From Chitinilyticum litopenaei DSM 21440 (GTDB lineage Bacteria > Pseudomonadota > Gammaproteobacteria > Burkholderiales > Chitinibacteraceae): a stretch of 64,000 nt of DNA. This document shows, piece by piece, positions 16,773 through 25,995 of this stretch. Both the position numbers and the translations under genes were made by a program. Below the pieces are notes generated by a model, which was given only the letters and a program-made list of their open reading frames with translations, did no database searches and was not told the origin of the DNA. The DNA lies in assembly GCF_000428145.1 (NCBI RefSeq), contig NZ_ATZJ01000007.1:84992-148991 (forward strand). The letters are read 5' to 3'. How positions within the stretch are numbered: position 1 is the stretch's first letter; each line of letters begins with the position of its first letter.

Positions 16773-18490
16773 TTGCGCGGTTCCAGCCCGTAGGCCAGAT
16801 CGGCGCCCAGTGTGCCGACCGGGCTGATCCAGCGTGCGCCCACCCCCACGCCAGCGACCGGATCCAGCGCCGACCAGCTATCCTGCGCGCCGCCATAATC
16901 GGCAAACACGGCGGCACGCCAGTCCTTGTAGACCTGTTGCTGGAATTCGATGGCCGCCGTGGCCAGCACCCGCGCCGGGAAGGTGGCGCCGCCACTCTGG
17001 ATGCCCAGGCTTTGATAGGTGTAACCACGCACGCTATTGCTGCCGCCGGCACGGAAGAGCCAGTCGCTGGGCACCAGCTCGGGCGCATGCGTGAAGGTCT
17101 GCCCCAGCTCCAGCCTGCCGATCAGCAGCTGTTCGGAGTTCAGTTTCAGGTAGCGCACGGCCCGGCCGTACAAGCGCAGAAAGTCGGTATCCGACAAAAG
17201 CGACTTGGCACCGCCGCCGGCTTCGAACTGCAGCAGCTCGCCATCGCGAGGATCTCGAATGCTGTCGATCTCGCGGCTTTTCCAGATGTAATTGACGGTC
17301 AGCGCCTGCGGGCGCTGGTCGATGCCATCACCCTGCCGCTGCTCGGTCTGGTATTCCAGCGCCAGTGTCTGGTCAAGGGTGAATTCCTGCTTGCTGCGTG
17401 TAATCCCGGCCGTGTAACTGTGGGAGTCGAGGCCGGCAATGTCGCTGCGCACCAGATCGGCATAGCCGCTGAGGTCATAGCCCCATTCATCGCGCGGCAG
17501 GCCGACATTCACGTTGTAGCTTTGCTCGCGCTGTTCGAGATTGACCTTGCCGGCAAACACCCAGCCCTGGTTGAACAGGTTGAGGTAGCGATAATCGACG
17601 GCGGTACGAAATCCGGTATTGGTGGTGAAACCGACACCAAAGCCCCATTTGTGCAAGGGCGCCTCTTCCACCCGTACATGCACCGGCGCAGCGTAGGGCG
17701 GTGTCTCGGGGTAGTCGGCATTGATCAGCACAGAGGCAAACTGGGCCTGGTTTTGCAACTCGGTCTGCAAGCCAAGCAGGTCGCGGCGCCGGTAGGTGTC
17801 GCCTTCCTGAAAACGGATGTGATTGCTGACCAGTTGTTCCGGATAGCGCTGCAGCCCTTCGATCAGGATGGGGCCATACACATAGGCCGGGCCGCTATTC
17901 AGCGTCAGCGTCAGTGCGGCCGTGCCCTGCTCCGGGTCGATGTCGGCGAGGCTGCCGACAATGCTTGCCGTCGGATAATCGCGCACCTGCAACCTGTCGA
18001 GCGCTTCGCGCTTGGCCTGATCCCACTGGGCCTGGCGAAAGCGCTCGCCAACCGGCAGGGGCCAGGCTTCGGCCAGCCTGCCACGCAGGCGCTGCAGGCT
18101 TTCGGCATTGTTTTCGATATCGCCGGCGAGCGCGATGCTGACCGAAGTCACGCGCACCGGCTCGCCCTCCGCGACATACAGCTGAATATGCGGTTTGTCC
18201 GCTTCGCCGTTCTGGTCGATGCGGATTTCGGGCTTGAAGTAGCCTTCGGTGGCCAGCAGCGCACGGATGCGTTCCGGCGCGGTGTCGACCAGACGGGCCA
18301 GTTGCTCGGCGCTGACGCGCTTGTCACCTTGCCATTTGTACAGTTCGAGGTGCTTTTCCAGCAGTTCGGCGATGTCGGAAGACGCATGCACGCTCACCCG
18401 GTATCGAATGGCGGCGACCTCGTCGCCGGCCGCGATGGCAACAAGCGGTGCGGCGGCAAACAAGGCAAGAATCAGGCGCGAGCTGGACAT
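16736..18490 (-). CDS. tamA: Translocation and assembly module outer-membrane subunit TamA
   Basis: 584-aa Omp85-family protein. It has a signal peptide (MSSSRLILALFAAAPLVAIA), POTRA-type domains over residues ~30-240 and a 16-strand barrel. GGSNSVRGYTYQSLG is the VRGY loop-6 motif. It ends with an aromatic-poor but typical barrel strand (ISLAMGLAL). It partners TamB, encoded immediately downstream with an overlapping start. It is distinguished from BamA, present elsewhere in this window, by three rather than five POTRA domains and by the tamB neighbour. Confidence 0.95.
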   Translation of the reverse strand: MSSSRLILALFAAAPLVAIAAGDEVAAIRYRVSVHASSDIAELLEKHLELYKWQGDKRVSAEQLARLVDTAPERIRALLATEGYFKPEIRIDQNGEADKPHIQLYVAEGEPVRVTSVSIALAGDIENNAESLQRLRGRLAEAWPLPVGERFRQAQWDQAKREALDRLQVRDYPTASIVGSLADIDPEQGTAALTLTLNSGPAYVYGPILIEGLQRYPEQLVSNHIRFQEGDTYRRRDLLGLQTELQNQAQFASVLINADYPETPPYAAPVHVRVEEAPLHKWGFGVGFTTNTGFRTAVDYRYLNLFNQGWVFAGKVNLEQREQSYNVNVGLPRDEWGYDLSGYADLVRSDIAGLDSHSYTAGITRSKQEFTLDQTLALEYQTEQRQGDGIDQRPQALTVNYIWKSREIDSIRDPRDGELLQFEAGGGAKSLLSDTDFLRLYGRAVRYLKLNSEQLLIGRLELGQTFTHAPELVPSDWLFRAGGSNSVRGYTYQSLGIQSGGATFPARVLATAAIEFQQQVYKDWRAAVFADYGGAQDSWSALDPVAGVGVGARWISPVGTLGADLAYGLEPRKWRISLAMGLAL

Positions 18491-18536
18491 CCGTGGGCGA
18501 ACAGGGCGAAGAGGTGGTCCATTCTAGCCGATAGTC

Positions 18537-19484
18537 CTAGTCTCCGGTCATCACCCGCACATGCTCGGCCACGCTGCGCCCAAGCGCCGAGAGATCATAT
18601 CCCCCTTCCAGCATGGAGACGATGCGATGGCTGGCGTGACGGGCCGCCAGCTGCATCAGCTGCCGGGTAACCCAGGCATAGTCGGCCTCGACGAGTCCGA
18701 GCGAGCCCATGTCGTCTTCGAGATGGGCGTCAAAACCGGCCGAAATGAAAATGAACTGGGGGGCAAACGCCTCCAGCGCCGGCAACCAGCGTTCCGTGAC
18801 CACTTCGCGGAACTGTTGCCCGGTACTGGCCCGCGGCAGCGGGACATTCACCATATTGCTGCCCTTGGGCACATCGCCGCTGTAGGGGTAAAACGGATGC
18901 TGGAAAATGCTGACCATCAGGATGCGCGCATCGCCGGCACAGATGTCCTCGGTGCCGTTGCCGTGATGCACGTCGAAATCAACGATGGCCACACGCTCAA
19001 GGCCATGGCAGGCCAGCGCGTGGTGGGCTGCGATGCTGATGTTGTTGAAAAAGCAGAAGCCCATGCTCTGGGCCCGTTCGGCGTGATGGCCGGGTGGGCG
19101 AATGGCGCAGAAGGCATTCTGGGCCTTGCCCTGCATGACCAGATCGACCGCCTTGATGCCGGCGCCAGCTGCGTGATAGGCCGCCCGCAACGTGTAGGCA
19201 TTGATCGCGGTATCAGGATCAAGCTGTACCGTGCCGACAGCCGGGCTTCGCGTGGCCAGTTCGTCCAGATAGGCCGCGGCATGCACACGCTCGATTTGCT
19301 CTCGGGATGCCGGGCTGGCATCGACATGCAGCAGATAGTCCCAGAGCCCGGCGGCAATCAGCCTGTCCTGAATGGCGGCCAGGCGCGCCGGGCATTCGGG
19401 GTGGCCCTTGCCCATGTCGTGCATGCTGCAGGATGAATGAGAAACATAGGCGGTAGCTCCACCTGCGCTATTCCATGCGGACAC
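18537..19484 (-). CDS. Histone deacetylase-like (class II/AcuC-type) amidohydrolase
   Basis: 315 aa, Zn-dependent arginase/deacetylase fold. The conserved order is GHPECPARL, then RPPGHHAE (catalytic His pair), GFCFFNNISIAAHHAL, DFDVHHGNGTEDI (Zn ligands) and SAGFDAH, with the MLEGGYDL loop at the end. Bacterial members deacetylate acetylpolyamines or small amides. The GTG start at 19484 is backed by AGGAG eight bases upstream; a later ATG would lose the conserved N-terminus region. It is divergent from the MoxR gene; a MITE-like element lies 55 bp upstream, between them. Confidence 0.93.
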   Translation of the reverse strand: MSAWNSAGGATAYVSHSSCSMHDMGKGHPECPARLAAIQDRLIAAGLWDYLLHVDASPASREQIERVHAAAYLDELATRSPAVGTVQLDPDTAINAYTLRAAYHAAGAGIKAVDLVMQGKAQNAFCAIRPPGHHAERAQSMGFCFFNNISIAAHHALACHGLERVAIVDFDVHHGNGTEDICAGDARILMVSIFQHPFYPYSGDVPKGSNMVNVPLPRASTGQQFREVVTERWLPALEAFAPQFIFISAGFDAHLEDDMGSLGLVEADYAWVTRQLMQLAARHASHRIVSMLEGGYDLSALGRSVAEHVRVMTGD

Positions 19485-19538
19485 CTTGCCATCTCCTGCG
19501 GCTCGACGGCCGCGTCTTTTTATCTGTTGCTTTTATAA

Positions 19539-19803
19539 GGCTCTGTTGAGGTTTGATTAATTTTTACGCGATGGGCTATTTTGCCCCAGTACCAGGCATT
19601 TGCCACGCCGCAGTACGGGTACTGTCAGTGGCAAATAACGCCGTAATGGGGCAAAAGAGCCCATCGCCCGCAGGGCAGCCCCGCCATGCTTGCCGGATGC
19701 TTTGTCGCCCATGCTCGTCAATACCCGTATTGACTTGCGCTTGGCTTCGCGCCCCAGCCAGTTGGCGGGGCTGCGTAAAAACTAATCAACCCTCAACAGA
19801 GCC
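19539..19803. mobile_element. MITE-like non-autonomous element, copy 1 (265 bp)
   Basis: 31-bp terminal inverted repeats start GGCTCTGTTGAGG and run to TTTTTACGC, with two mismatches between ends. Inside are two long hairpins. The first (GCGATGGGCTATTTTGCCCC ... GGGGCAAAAGAGCCCATCGC) has a ~38-bp stem tipped by CAGTACGGGTACTG. The second (CAGCCCCGCCA ... TGGCGGGGCTG) contains TCAATACCCGTATTGA. No transposase is encoded. Flanks are AA on the left and TA on the right. A second copy in opposite orientation lies at 55425-55688. Confidence 0.9.
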
Positions 19804-19903
19804 TAGTCTACGCGCGTGCCCTGACAGCGGCAAACCGAAAGAAGATGATGACAAGGCAGGACGGACATGTCATTTTGAAAGAAATCGTTCCAAGGTCCGG
19901 CAG

Positions 19904-20824
19904 ATGAATTCATTGCAGCAAGCCTTCCAGAAAACACTGGCCACACTGGATACCATCATTCTTGGCAAGTCGCAGATCCTGAGGCTGGCCCAGGCCTGCC
20001 TGCTCGCCCGTGGACATCTGCTGATCGAAGGCCTGCCCGGCGTTGGCAAAACCACGCTTGCCCACGCACTGGCGCAATGCTGCGGCCTGGATTTCCGTCG
20101 CGTGCAGTTCACCAGCGACATGCTGCCGGCCGACCTGATCGGCGTTTCCGTTTATGAACGCAGCAGCGAACAATTCCGTTTTCACGAAGGCCCGCTCTTT
20201 TCGCAACTGCTACTGGCTGATGAGATCAATCGCGCCTCCCCCAAGACACAGTCAGCCCTGCTGGAGGCGATGGAGGAACAGCAGGTCAGCGTGGATGGCA
20301 CCAGCCATCGCCTGCCCGAGCCGTTTTTCGTAATCGCCACGCAAAATCCGCTGCAGCAGATCGGCACCTACCCCTTGCCCGAATCACAGCTTGATCGCTT
20401 TCTGATCCGCGTCGAGCTGGGTTATCCGGACGCTGCCGCCGAACGCGCGCTGCTGCAAGGCGCAGACCGCCGCAGTACGCTGGCCAGCCTCGCGGCCGTG
20501 GTCAGCCCGGGCGAACTGCTGCACGCACAACAGGAAATCCGCAAGGTGCATGCCAGCCCGGCCCTGCTGGACTACATTCAGCTGCTGGTGCATGCCACCC
20601 GCCATCATCAGGACATCAGCTACGGACTCTCCCCGCGGGCCGCGCTGGGCATGCTAAACCTGGCACGGGCTTACGCCTGGCAAGAAGGACGAGATCTCGT
20701 CCTGCCGGAAGATGTCCAGGCCATCTTTCCCGGCGTGGCAACCCACCGCATGCTCTTGCGCAGCACCGGCCAGCCCGCGCATGGCTTGGCCGAGCAGCTG
20801 CTGCAACAGATTGCCATTCCCTGA
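19904..20824 (+). CDS. MoxR-family AAA+ ATPase
   Basis: 306-aa AAA_3/MoxR chaperone-like ATPase. Walker A is EGLPGVGKTTLAHA (K49), Walker B LLADEINRASPKTQ, sensor 1 VIATQNP, then QLDRFLIRVELGYP and a C-terminal lid with the sensor-2 region LSPRAAL. MoxR proteins act with DUF58/VWA partners in maturing or regulating other proteins. The start at 19904 has AAGG eleven bases upstream; the open frame extends back through the MITE-like element and is not real there. It is the first gene of a tightly coupled trio (stop/start overlap TGATG). Confidence 0.94.
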   Translation: MNSLQQAFQKTLATLDTIILGKSQILRLAQACLLARGHLLIEGLPGVGKTTLAHALAQCCGLDFRRVQFTSDMLPADLIGVSVYERSSEQFRFHEGPLFSQLLLADEINRASPKTQSALLEAMEEQQVSVDGTSHRLPEPFFVIATQNPLQQIGTYPLPESQLDRFLIRVELGYPDAAAERALLQGADRRSTLASLAAVVSPGELLHAQQEIRKVHASPALLDYIQLLVHATRHHQDISYGLSPRAALGMLNLARAYAWQEGRDLVLPEDVQAIFPGVATHRMLLRSTGQPAHGLAEQLLQQIAIP

Positions 20825-21801
20825 TGAAGCTGCCTGCCCCGCTCGCCCACCGCTATGAAATCTGGCTGCAGCGCCGGCTCGCCGTCAATTCGGCCTGCCA
20901 GACGCTGGGCCTGAAGAACATCTTCGTCCTGCCTACCCCCTACGGGCTGGCGGTGGTGATGGTGATCCTGCTGCTCTTGCTGGGTGCAATCAATTACCAG
21001 AACAGCCTGATGTTCTTTGCTGCGTTCCTGCTTGCCGGCATCACGCACGGCGCACTGATTCACAGCTTTCTCAATCTGCACCGGCTCACCCTTGAAGCGG
21101 CTGGCGCAACACCGGTATTTGCCGGTGATACCGCCCAGTTCAGCCTGCGCCTCAGCAGCACTGTTGCCCGCCGGCGGGTAAACATCCAGCTCGGCATTCA
21201 TGCCGATATCCCTGCCAGCCTGCTGACCGAACTGGCGCCGGATGGGGAAGGCGTGCTGCGGCCAGGCATGCCGGCATTGCAGCGCGGACGGCATGCCATG
21301 CCGCGCGTGCGGATAGTCAGTACGGCGCCTGTAGGCTGGTTTCGCTGCTGGAGTTATGCGCAACTGGCCGCCGAAGTGCTCGTCTATCCACGCCCCGAAG
21401 CTGCACCGCCTCCACTGCCCAGGCAAGCCGGCAATACCGCGCAGGGCATGCGTGCGATCGCGGGCAGCGAAGAAGTCGCCGGATTGCGGCCTTACCAGCT
21501 GGGCGACACCGCTCAGCACATTGCCTGGAAGCAGAGCGCACGCAGTGGCGTGCTGAGCAGCAAGCAACTGGAGGCTTCATCCGGCGAGCTGATCGATCTG
21601 GACTGGCATGCCCTGGAATTGCCTGACGTGGAAAGCCGCCTGTCGCGGCTGGCCGCCTGGGTGCTTGCGGCGGAAGAGGCGGGCTGCAGCTATTCACTCA
21701 CCCTGCCCCACCGCCAGATTGGCCCGGGCAGCGGCCCCCAGCATCGCGAAGCCTGTCTGGGCCAGCTGGCCCTTTTCCCTGCCGAGCAGGCCCGTTCATG
21801 A
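20824..21801 (+). CDS. DUF58 domain membrane-linked protein
   Basis: 325 aa. Two hydrophobic helices (~residues 38-75, PTPYGLAVVMVILLLLLGA then LMFFAAFLLAG) are followed by a soluble region. The family hallmark RPYQLGDTAQHIAWK is at ~residue 223-237, followed by SARSG. DUF58 proteins are regular partners of MoxR ATPases and of membrane transglutaminases in the same operon, as here. The ATG overlaps the upstream stop by one base and the 3' end overlaps tgpA by four, so translation is coupled. Biochemical role unknown. Confidence 0.92.
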   Translation: MKLPAPLAHRYEIWLQRRLAVNSACQTLGLKNIFVLPTPYGLAVVMVILLLLLGAINYQNSLMFFAAFLLAGITHGALIHSFLNLHRLTLEAAGATPVFAGDTAQFSLRLSSTVARRRVNIQLGIHADIPASLLTELAPDGEGVLRPGMPALQRGRHAMPRVRIVSTAPVGWFRCWSYAQLAAEVLVYPRPEAAPPPLPRQAGNTAQGMRAIAGSEEVAGLRPYQLGDTAQHIAWKQSARSGVLSSKQLEASSGELIDLDWHALELPDVESRLSRLAAWVLAAEEAGCSYSLTLPHRQIGPGSGPQHREACLGQLALFPAEQARS

Positions 21802-23762
21802 AAACCAGCCCGACGCTGACCGCCCAGCAGCAGCTGGAAATGGGGGTGCTGACGGCACTGATCTCGCTGCCGCATCTGCTCAGCTTCGGGGGCTGGCTGG
21901 CCATATTGCTGGGTATCCTCCTCGCCATCCATATCGGACGCGCCCATGCCAGACAACCCTTGCTGGCGCGCTGGCTCGTCTGGCTGATGGCAGCCACTAC
22001 TGCTTTTGTGGTCTGGAAGGAGTTGGGCAGTCTGGTAGGACAGGACGGCGGGCTGGCGATCTTCACCAGCCTGGTGGTACTGAAAACCTTTGAAGCCCGG
22101 ACACGGCGCGATGGCCGCCTGGTCGTACTGCTGTGTTTTTTCAGCGCTGGCGGGCAATTTCTGCATGAGCAAACCCCGCTGATGGCGCTATCGTCCCTGC
22201 TGGCCATCGGCCTGACGCTGCTGTGCGCGCTGCGTATAGAAAACCCGGCTGGCGGCTTGCACAGTCAGGCGCGCCTCACCGGTCTGCTTTGCCTGGAGGC
22301 CATTCCGCTTGCAATCCTGCTGTTCGTGATGTTTCCGCGTTTGCCAGGCCCTTTGTGGCGCATGCCTGCCGAGCCACAGGCCATCAGCGGGTTGTCCGAC
22401 AAGGTACTGGATCCGGGCAGCATCAGTGAAATGGCAACCGACGAATCGGTGGCCTTCCGCGCCGAATTCAGCGGCGCCGAACCTGCACGCTCCCAGCTCT
22501 ACTGGCGCGGCCCGGTGTTTGGCCTGTTTGACGGGCAGCGCTGGCTGACCGCGCCACCGGTTCGCGCGCCAGCCGAACCGCTGAGCCGTCAGCTGCAAAC
22601 AGTCAGTTACAGCGTGACGCTGGAAGCCCATCAGCAGCGCTGGCTGCTGGCGCTGGATGTACCGACAAGCCCACCTGGCGGGGCCTGGATGACACCCGCC
22701 CGGCAAGTACTGGCCACACAGAATGTCGACAAGCGCATCAATTATCAGCTGACTTCGGCACTGGACTGGGCCAGCGCCGAACAGCTCGTACCCGAAGACA
22801 TGCTGATCCTCCCCGCTGGCAGCAACCCGCGCGCCGAAGCGTTGGCCGCCAGCTGGCGCGGCCTGCCGGCAAGCCAGCGCGTGCAGCGGGGCCTGCTCTG
22901 GCTACAGCAGAACGGCTTTCGCTATACCCTGAATCCGCCCAAGCTGACGAGCCAGCAACCCATCGATGAGTTTCTCTTCTCCAGCAAACGGGGCTTCTGC
23001 GAGCACTACGCCAGCAGCTATGCCTTTCTGATGCGCGCTGCCGGTGTACCGGCCCGGGTCATCACCGGTTATCTTGGCGGCCAAAAGAACGAAACGGGCA
23101 ATTACTACATCGTCCGACAGGCCGATGCACACGCCTGGGTGGAAGTCTGGCTGGCCGGTCGTGGCTGGCAGCGGGTCGATCCGACCGCCGTCATCGCTCC
23201 GGCGCGCATTCAGGAAGGACTTGCGCAAAGTCTGCCCGCCAATACCGAGCTGCCGCTGATGCTGCAATCCGAAGCCGGCTGGCTCAAGGGCCTGCGCATG
23301 CAGAGCGATGCCCTGATGTATCTGTGGAACAACTGGGTCGTGCAGTACGACGCCCGCCGCCAGCTGGAAGTGCTGCGCAAACTGAAGATTCCGGATGTGT
23401 TCAGCTGGGAATTTCTGGCCGGGCTAGTGGGAGGCATTGCCCTGATCCTGTTCGCCGGTTTTTTACTGGCCAGCCGCTGGCCATTTGCCGCGCGCGCCGC
23501 CAAGGATGCGGATCAGCAGCTATACGCACGCTTCTGTCGCCTGCTTGGCAAGCGCGGCCACACCCGGTTACCGCACGAAGGCCCGGCTGATTTTGCCAGA
23601 CGTGTCACCATGGAGTGGCCACAGGCCGCAGCACAGGTCAGCGAATTTACCCAGCTTTACATCCGCGCACGCTATGGCGTGAGCCCAGGCCCCGAAGACC
23701 GCAAGCGCCAGTACGCCCTGCTGCGGGGGCTCAAGCGCCTGCCGGCAAACCGCACTGCCTGA
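21798..23762 (+). CDS. tgpA: TgpA-type membrane transglutaminase
   Basis: 654 aa. The N-terminus has about five to six transmembrane helices (residues ~10-185, DUF3488). A periplasmic transglutaminase-like core follows, with catalytic Cys in RGFCEHYASSYAF, His in DAHAWVEVWL and Asp in WQRVDPTAV. A final helix lies at ~550-572 before a cytoplasmic DUF4129-like tail. P. aeruginosa TgpA is essential and periplasm-facing; the substrate here is unknown. It is the last gene of the MoxR-DUF58-TgpA operon. Its end overlaps the convergent methylase gene by 32 bp. Confidence 0.92.
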   Translation: MKTSPTLTAQQQLEMGVLTALISLPHLLSFGGWLAILLGILLAIHIGRAHARQPLLARWLVWLMAATTAFVVWKELGSLVGQDGGLAIFTSLVVLKTFEARTRRDGRLVVLLCFFSAGGQFLHEQTPLMALSSLLAIGLTLLCALRIENPAGGLHSQARLTGLLCLEAIPLAILLFVMFPRLPGPLWRMPAEPQAISGLSDKVLDPGSISEMATDESVAFRAEFSGAEPARSQLYWRGPVFGLFDGQRWLTAPPVRAPAEPLSRQLQTVSYSVTLEAHQQRWLLALDVPTSPPGGAWMTPARQVLATQNVDKRINYQLTSALDWASAEQLVPEDMLILPAGSNPRAEALAASWRGLPASQRVQRGLLWLQQNGFRYTLNPPKLTSQQPIDEFLFSSKRGFCEHYASSYAFLMRAAGVPARVITGYLGGQKNETGNYYIVRQADAHAWVEVWLAGRGWQRVDPTAVIAPARIQEGLAQSLPANTELPLMLQSEAGWLKGLRMQSDALMYLWNNWVVQYDARRQLEVLRKLKIPDVFSWEFLAGLVGGIALILFAGFLLASRWPFAARAAKDADQQLYARFCRLLGKRGHTRLPHEGPADFARRVTMEWPQAAAQVSEFTQLYIRARYGVSPGPEDRKRQYALLRGLKRLPANRTA

Positions 23763-24522
23763 CTCGTTCGTAGAGACAGATGGCGGCTGCGGCTGCGACA
23801 TTCAGCGATTCGATGCCGGGCTGCATGGGAATGCGCAGACGCAGCGAAGCCAGACCGGCAATGGCCGGGCTCACCCCCGTGCCCTCCGAGCCCATGACGA
23901 GCACCACATCACCCGTCCAGTCGGCCCGGTACAGGTCGATCGCACCATCCAGCAAGGTCGCAGCGATGCGCCCGGAAAATCCGGCCAGCAAGGGCAGCAG
24001 TTCGACGCGGTCGCAAATATCAAGGACGGCATGGGCGCCCATGCCCGCCCGCAACACCTTGGGCGACCAGACATCCGCGCAGCCCAGCCCTGCCCACACC
24101 TGATCAACCCCTGCCGCCGCAGCGGTACGCAGAATGCTCCCCAAATTACCTGGGTCCTGTATGCCATCCAGAGCAAGGCAGAGCCCACGCTGCAGCGGCA
24201 TACCCCCAAAGTCGGCAAATGATGCAATGGCCAGCACCCCGCTTGGGCTGGGCAATTCGCTCAGCTGTGCATACAAGGGCGCGGCCAGTACGCATGGCGT
24301 ACCGGGATGACGCCGCAATAGTGCAGCGATTTCCGGGTCATGCAGCCCTTCTTCAGTGACAAACACCCGCTCCAGTTGAAGACCGGCATCCAGCCAGGCA
24401 GCCAGCAGATGCGCGCCATCCAAGAGCGTCTTGCCTTGCTTCAAGCGTTCGCGACGCTGCGTGGCAAGTTTCAGTGCCGACTTGAATGCCGGATTGCTGG
24501 CGGACTGGATGAAGTCGGACAC
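23731..24522 (-). CDS. TrmH-family (SpoU) RNA 2'-O-methyltransferase
   Basis: About 263 aa. An N-terminal substrate-binding region (SASNPAFKSALKLATQRRER, GKTLLDGAHLL) precedes the knotted SPOUT domain. The SPOUT motifs are LDGIQDPGNLGSILRTAAAAG (motif 1), VLVMGSEGTGVSP (motif 2) and IPMQPGIESLNVAAAAAI (motif 3). It methylates rRNA or tRNA ribose; the exact site is not predictable. The GTG at 24522 gives the usual family N-terminus; an ATG at 24576 would add 18 residues and has no ribosome site. It follows the HDOD gene by about 100 bp on the same strand. It overlaps tgpA tail-to-tail. Confidence 0.92.
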   Translation of the reverse strand: MSDFIQSASNPAFKSALKLATQRRERLKQGKTLLDGAHLLAAWLDAGLQLERVFVTEEGLHDPEIAALLRRHPGTPCVLAAPLYAQLSELPSPSGVLAIASFADFGGMPLQRGLCLALDGIQDPGNLGSILRTAAAAGVDQVWAGLGCADVWSPKVLRAGMGAHAVLDICDRVELLPLLAGFSGRIAATLLDGAIDLYRADWTGDVVLVMGSEGTGVSPAIAGLASLRLRIPMQPGIESLNVAAAAAICLYERVRQCGLPAGA

Positions 24523-24627
24523 GATTGCGAACCTGTTCTGTGTTGGCGCCTGCACTGCAGGACGCAGAGAATACATGCGGACGAGGCAAGATGCGGCCTA
24601 TGGGCAGTGATGGCATCACTGCAAGCG

Positions 24628-25995
24628 CTAGCGCTGCGCAAAACGGGTCAGCGCGCGGCTCGTGAGGGTACAGACCTGCTTGAAATATGTATAGTGCCGC
24701 TCGCCAAGGCTCTGCTGGCCATGACAGTCCCCATAAATCAAGCCCAGGGGCTTGTTGCCGACAAAAATCGACATCAGGCAGCAAGGCTCGCTGCCAAGCG
24801 CCCGGAATGAGGGCGGCAAATGCGGCGCGTAGCGCGGGTACTGTTCGGGACTGAGCCAGATGCTCTGCGGTTTTTGCAGCAGCTGGCTGAAGAGACTGCT
24901 TTCCTTGAGCGATACCGCCAGTGCACGCATCGGGTCACCATTAGCAAAACCGTGCGCATAGCGGACCTTCAGCATCTGCTCTTCGGGCTGAAGCAGGATA
25001 AAAGCGATGCGGGGCAGCTTCAGGCCTTCCACCAGAGCACGCATTGCCAGCGACATGATCTGGTTGGTGGCGGTGGCTTGCTGAGCGGCGAGATGCAGGG
25101 CTTGCAGGCGCTCGGCCAGTATGTCGCGTGGTGCCTCGGCCGCCTGGGCCGCAGGCTGAGTCTGGGTGCTGCTTGCCGGCTTGGGCCATTCACCCGGCTG
25201 CATCGGCAGAAATGCCGGCCAGATGGCAATCTGCGGGTAGCGCCAATCCTGGCGGATAAACTGCACGCCGATGCGCACGGTGCGCTGCCAGATTTCTTCC
25301 GGATCGCGATTCAGGATGGCCGCGATGGCGGACAGGTTTTCGCCAACGCCTGCCACCCACCAGCCCTGCTCCAGTACCTGCACCAAGGCGTGCTGCTTGT
25401 GCTGCAAGCGGGCGCGCTCACTGGGCAGCTCTTCGGGAATGCAGAGCTTGTGCAAAACGGAGGGAATCTGCCAGGCGTGCAACAGGTCGGCTAAGCCAGT
25501 TTCGCCCTGTGGCGGTGCCTGCAGCACTGGCCCGAGCTCTGCCAGCACAGCGGGCAGCACACCCAGCATGGCTGCGGCATCCAGTTCTTCCGGATAGGCA
25601 TCGTTGCGCAGGATGCTGAACTCCCGCGCCAGGCGCTGCGCCAGGCGCGCGCGGGCGATCAGGTTCAGCAACTGGCCGTGCGACAACTTGCCCTGCAGCA
25701 GAGTTTCCAGCGCCGGCAATTGCACACAACGCTCCAGAAACGGCACCACGCCGAGCAGCATGACAGCATGCTCGATGGCGATAATGTCCGCAGCCAGACT
25801 GCTCTTCGGGCGCTGATTGGCGAAACGCAGCACCTGAACGAACAGCAGTGGATCGGACAAAATCAGCGCGACAATATCGGCAGGGCGCGCCTGCTCGCCG
25901 CGGCGTCTGAGGGCGGCAAGCTGTTCCTTGCTGGCCTGCAGAATGGGCAAGGCATGCTGCTGCCAGAAGACAACCCAGGGGCTGCTGCGCGTCAT
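24628..25995 (-). CDS. HDOD-domain signalling protein with C-terminal GAF-like domain
   Basis: 455 aa. Residues ~20-215 resemble an HDOD domain (DIVALILSDPLLFVQVLRFAN, AIEHAVMLLGVVPF), an HD-related fold that has lost catalytic metal ligands and usually acts as a protein scaffold. A Gln/Ala-rich linker (~290-310) leads to a GAF-like domain (~315-450, KLPRIAFILLQPEEQMLKVRYA; GNKPLGLIYGD). HDOD proteins regulate motility, twitching or surface switching in several proteobacteria. The ATG overlaps the preceding methyltransferase stop (ATGA), placing it as the fourth gene of the motA-motB unit. Confidence 0.85.
   Translation of the reverse strand: MTRSSPWVVFWQQHALPILQASKEQLAALRRRGEQARPADIVALILSDPLLFVQVLRFANQRPKSSLAADIIAIEHAVMLLGVVPFLERCVQLPALETLLQGKLSHGQLLNLIARARLAQRLAREFSILRNDAYPEELDAAAMLGVLPAVLAELGPVLQAPPQGETGLADLLHAWQIPSVLHKLCIPEELPSERARLQHKQHALVQVLEQGWWVAGVGENLSAIAAILNRDPEEIWQRTVRIGVQFIRQDWRYPQIAIWPAFLPMQPGEWPKPASSTQTQPAAQAAEAPRDILAERLQALHLAAQQATATNQIMSLAMRALVEGLKLPRIAFILLQPEEQMLKVRYAHGFANGDPMRALAVSLKESSLFSQLLQKPQSIWLSPEQYPRYAPHLPPSFRALGSEPCCLMSIFVGNKPLGLIYGDCHGQQSLGERHYTYFKQVCTLTSRALTRFAQR

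Noticed and set aside
19553..19903. A longer MoxR protein starting inside the repeat element
   Set aside because: The extra N-terminal residues are encoded by the MITE-like element and lack family similarity; a good ribosome site precedes the ATG at 19904.
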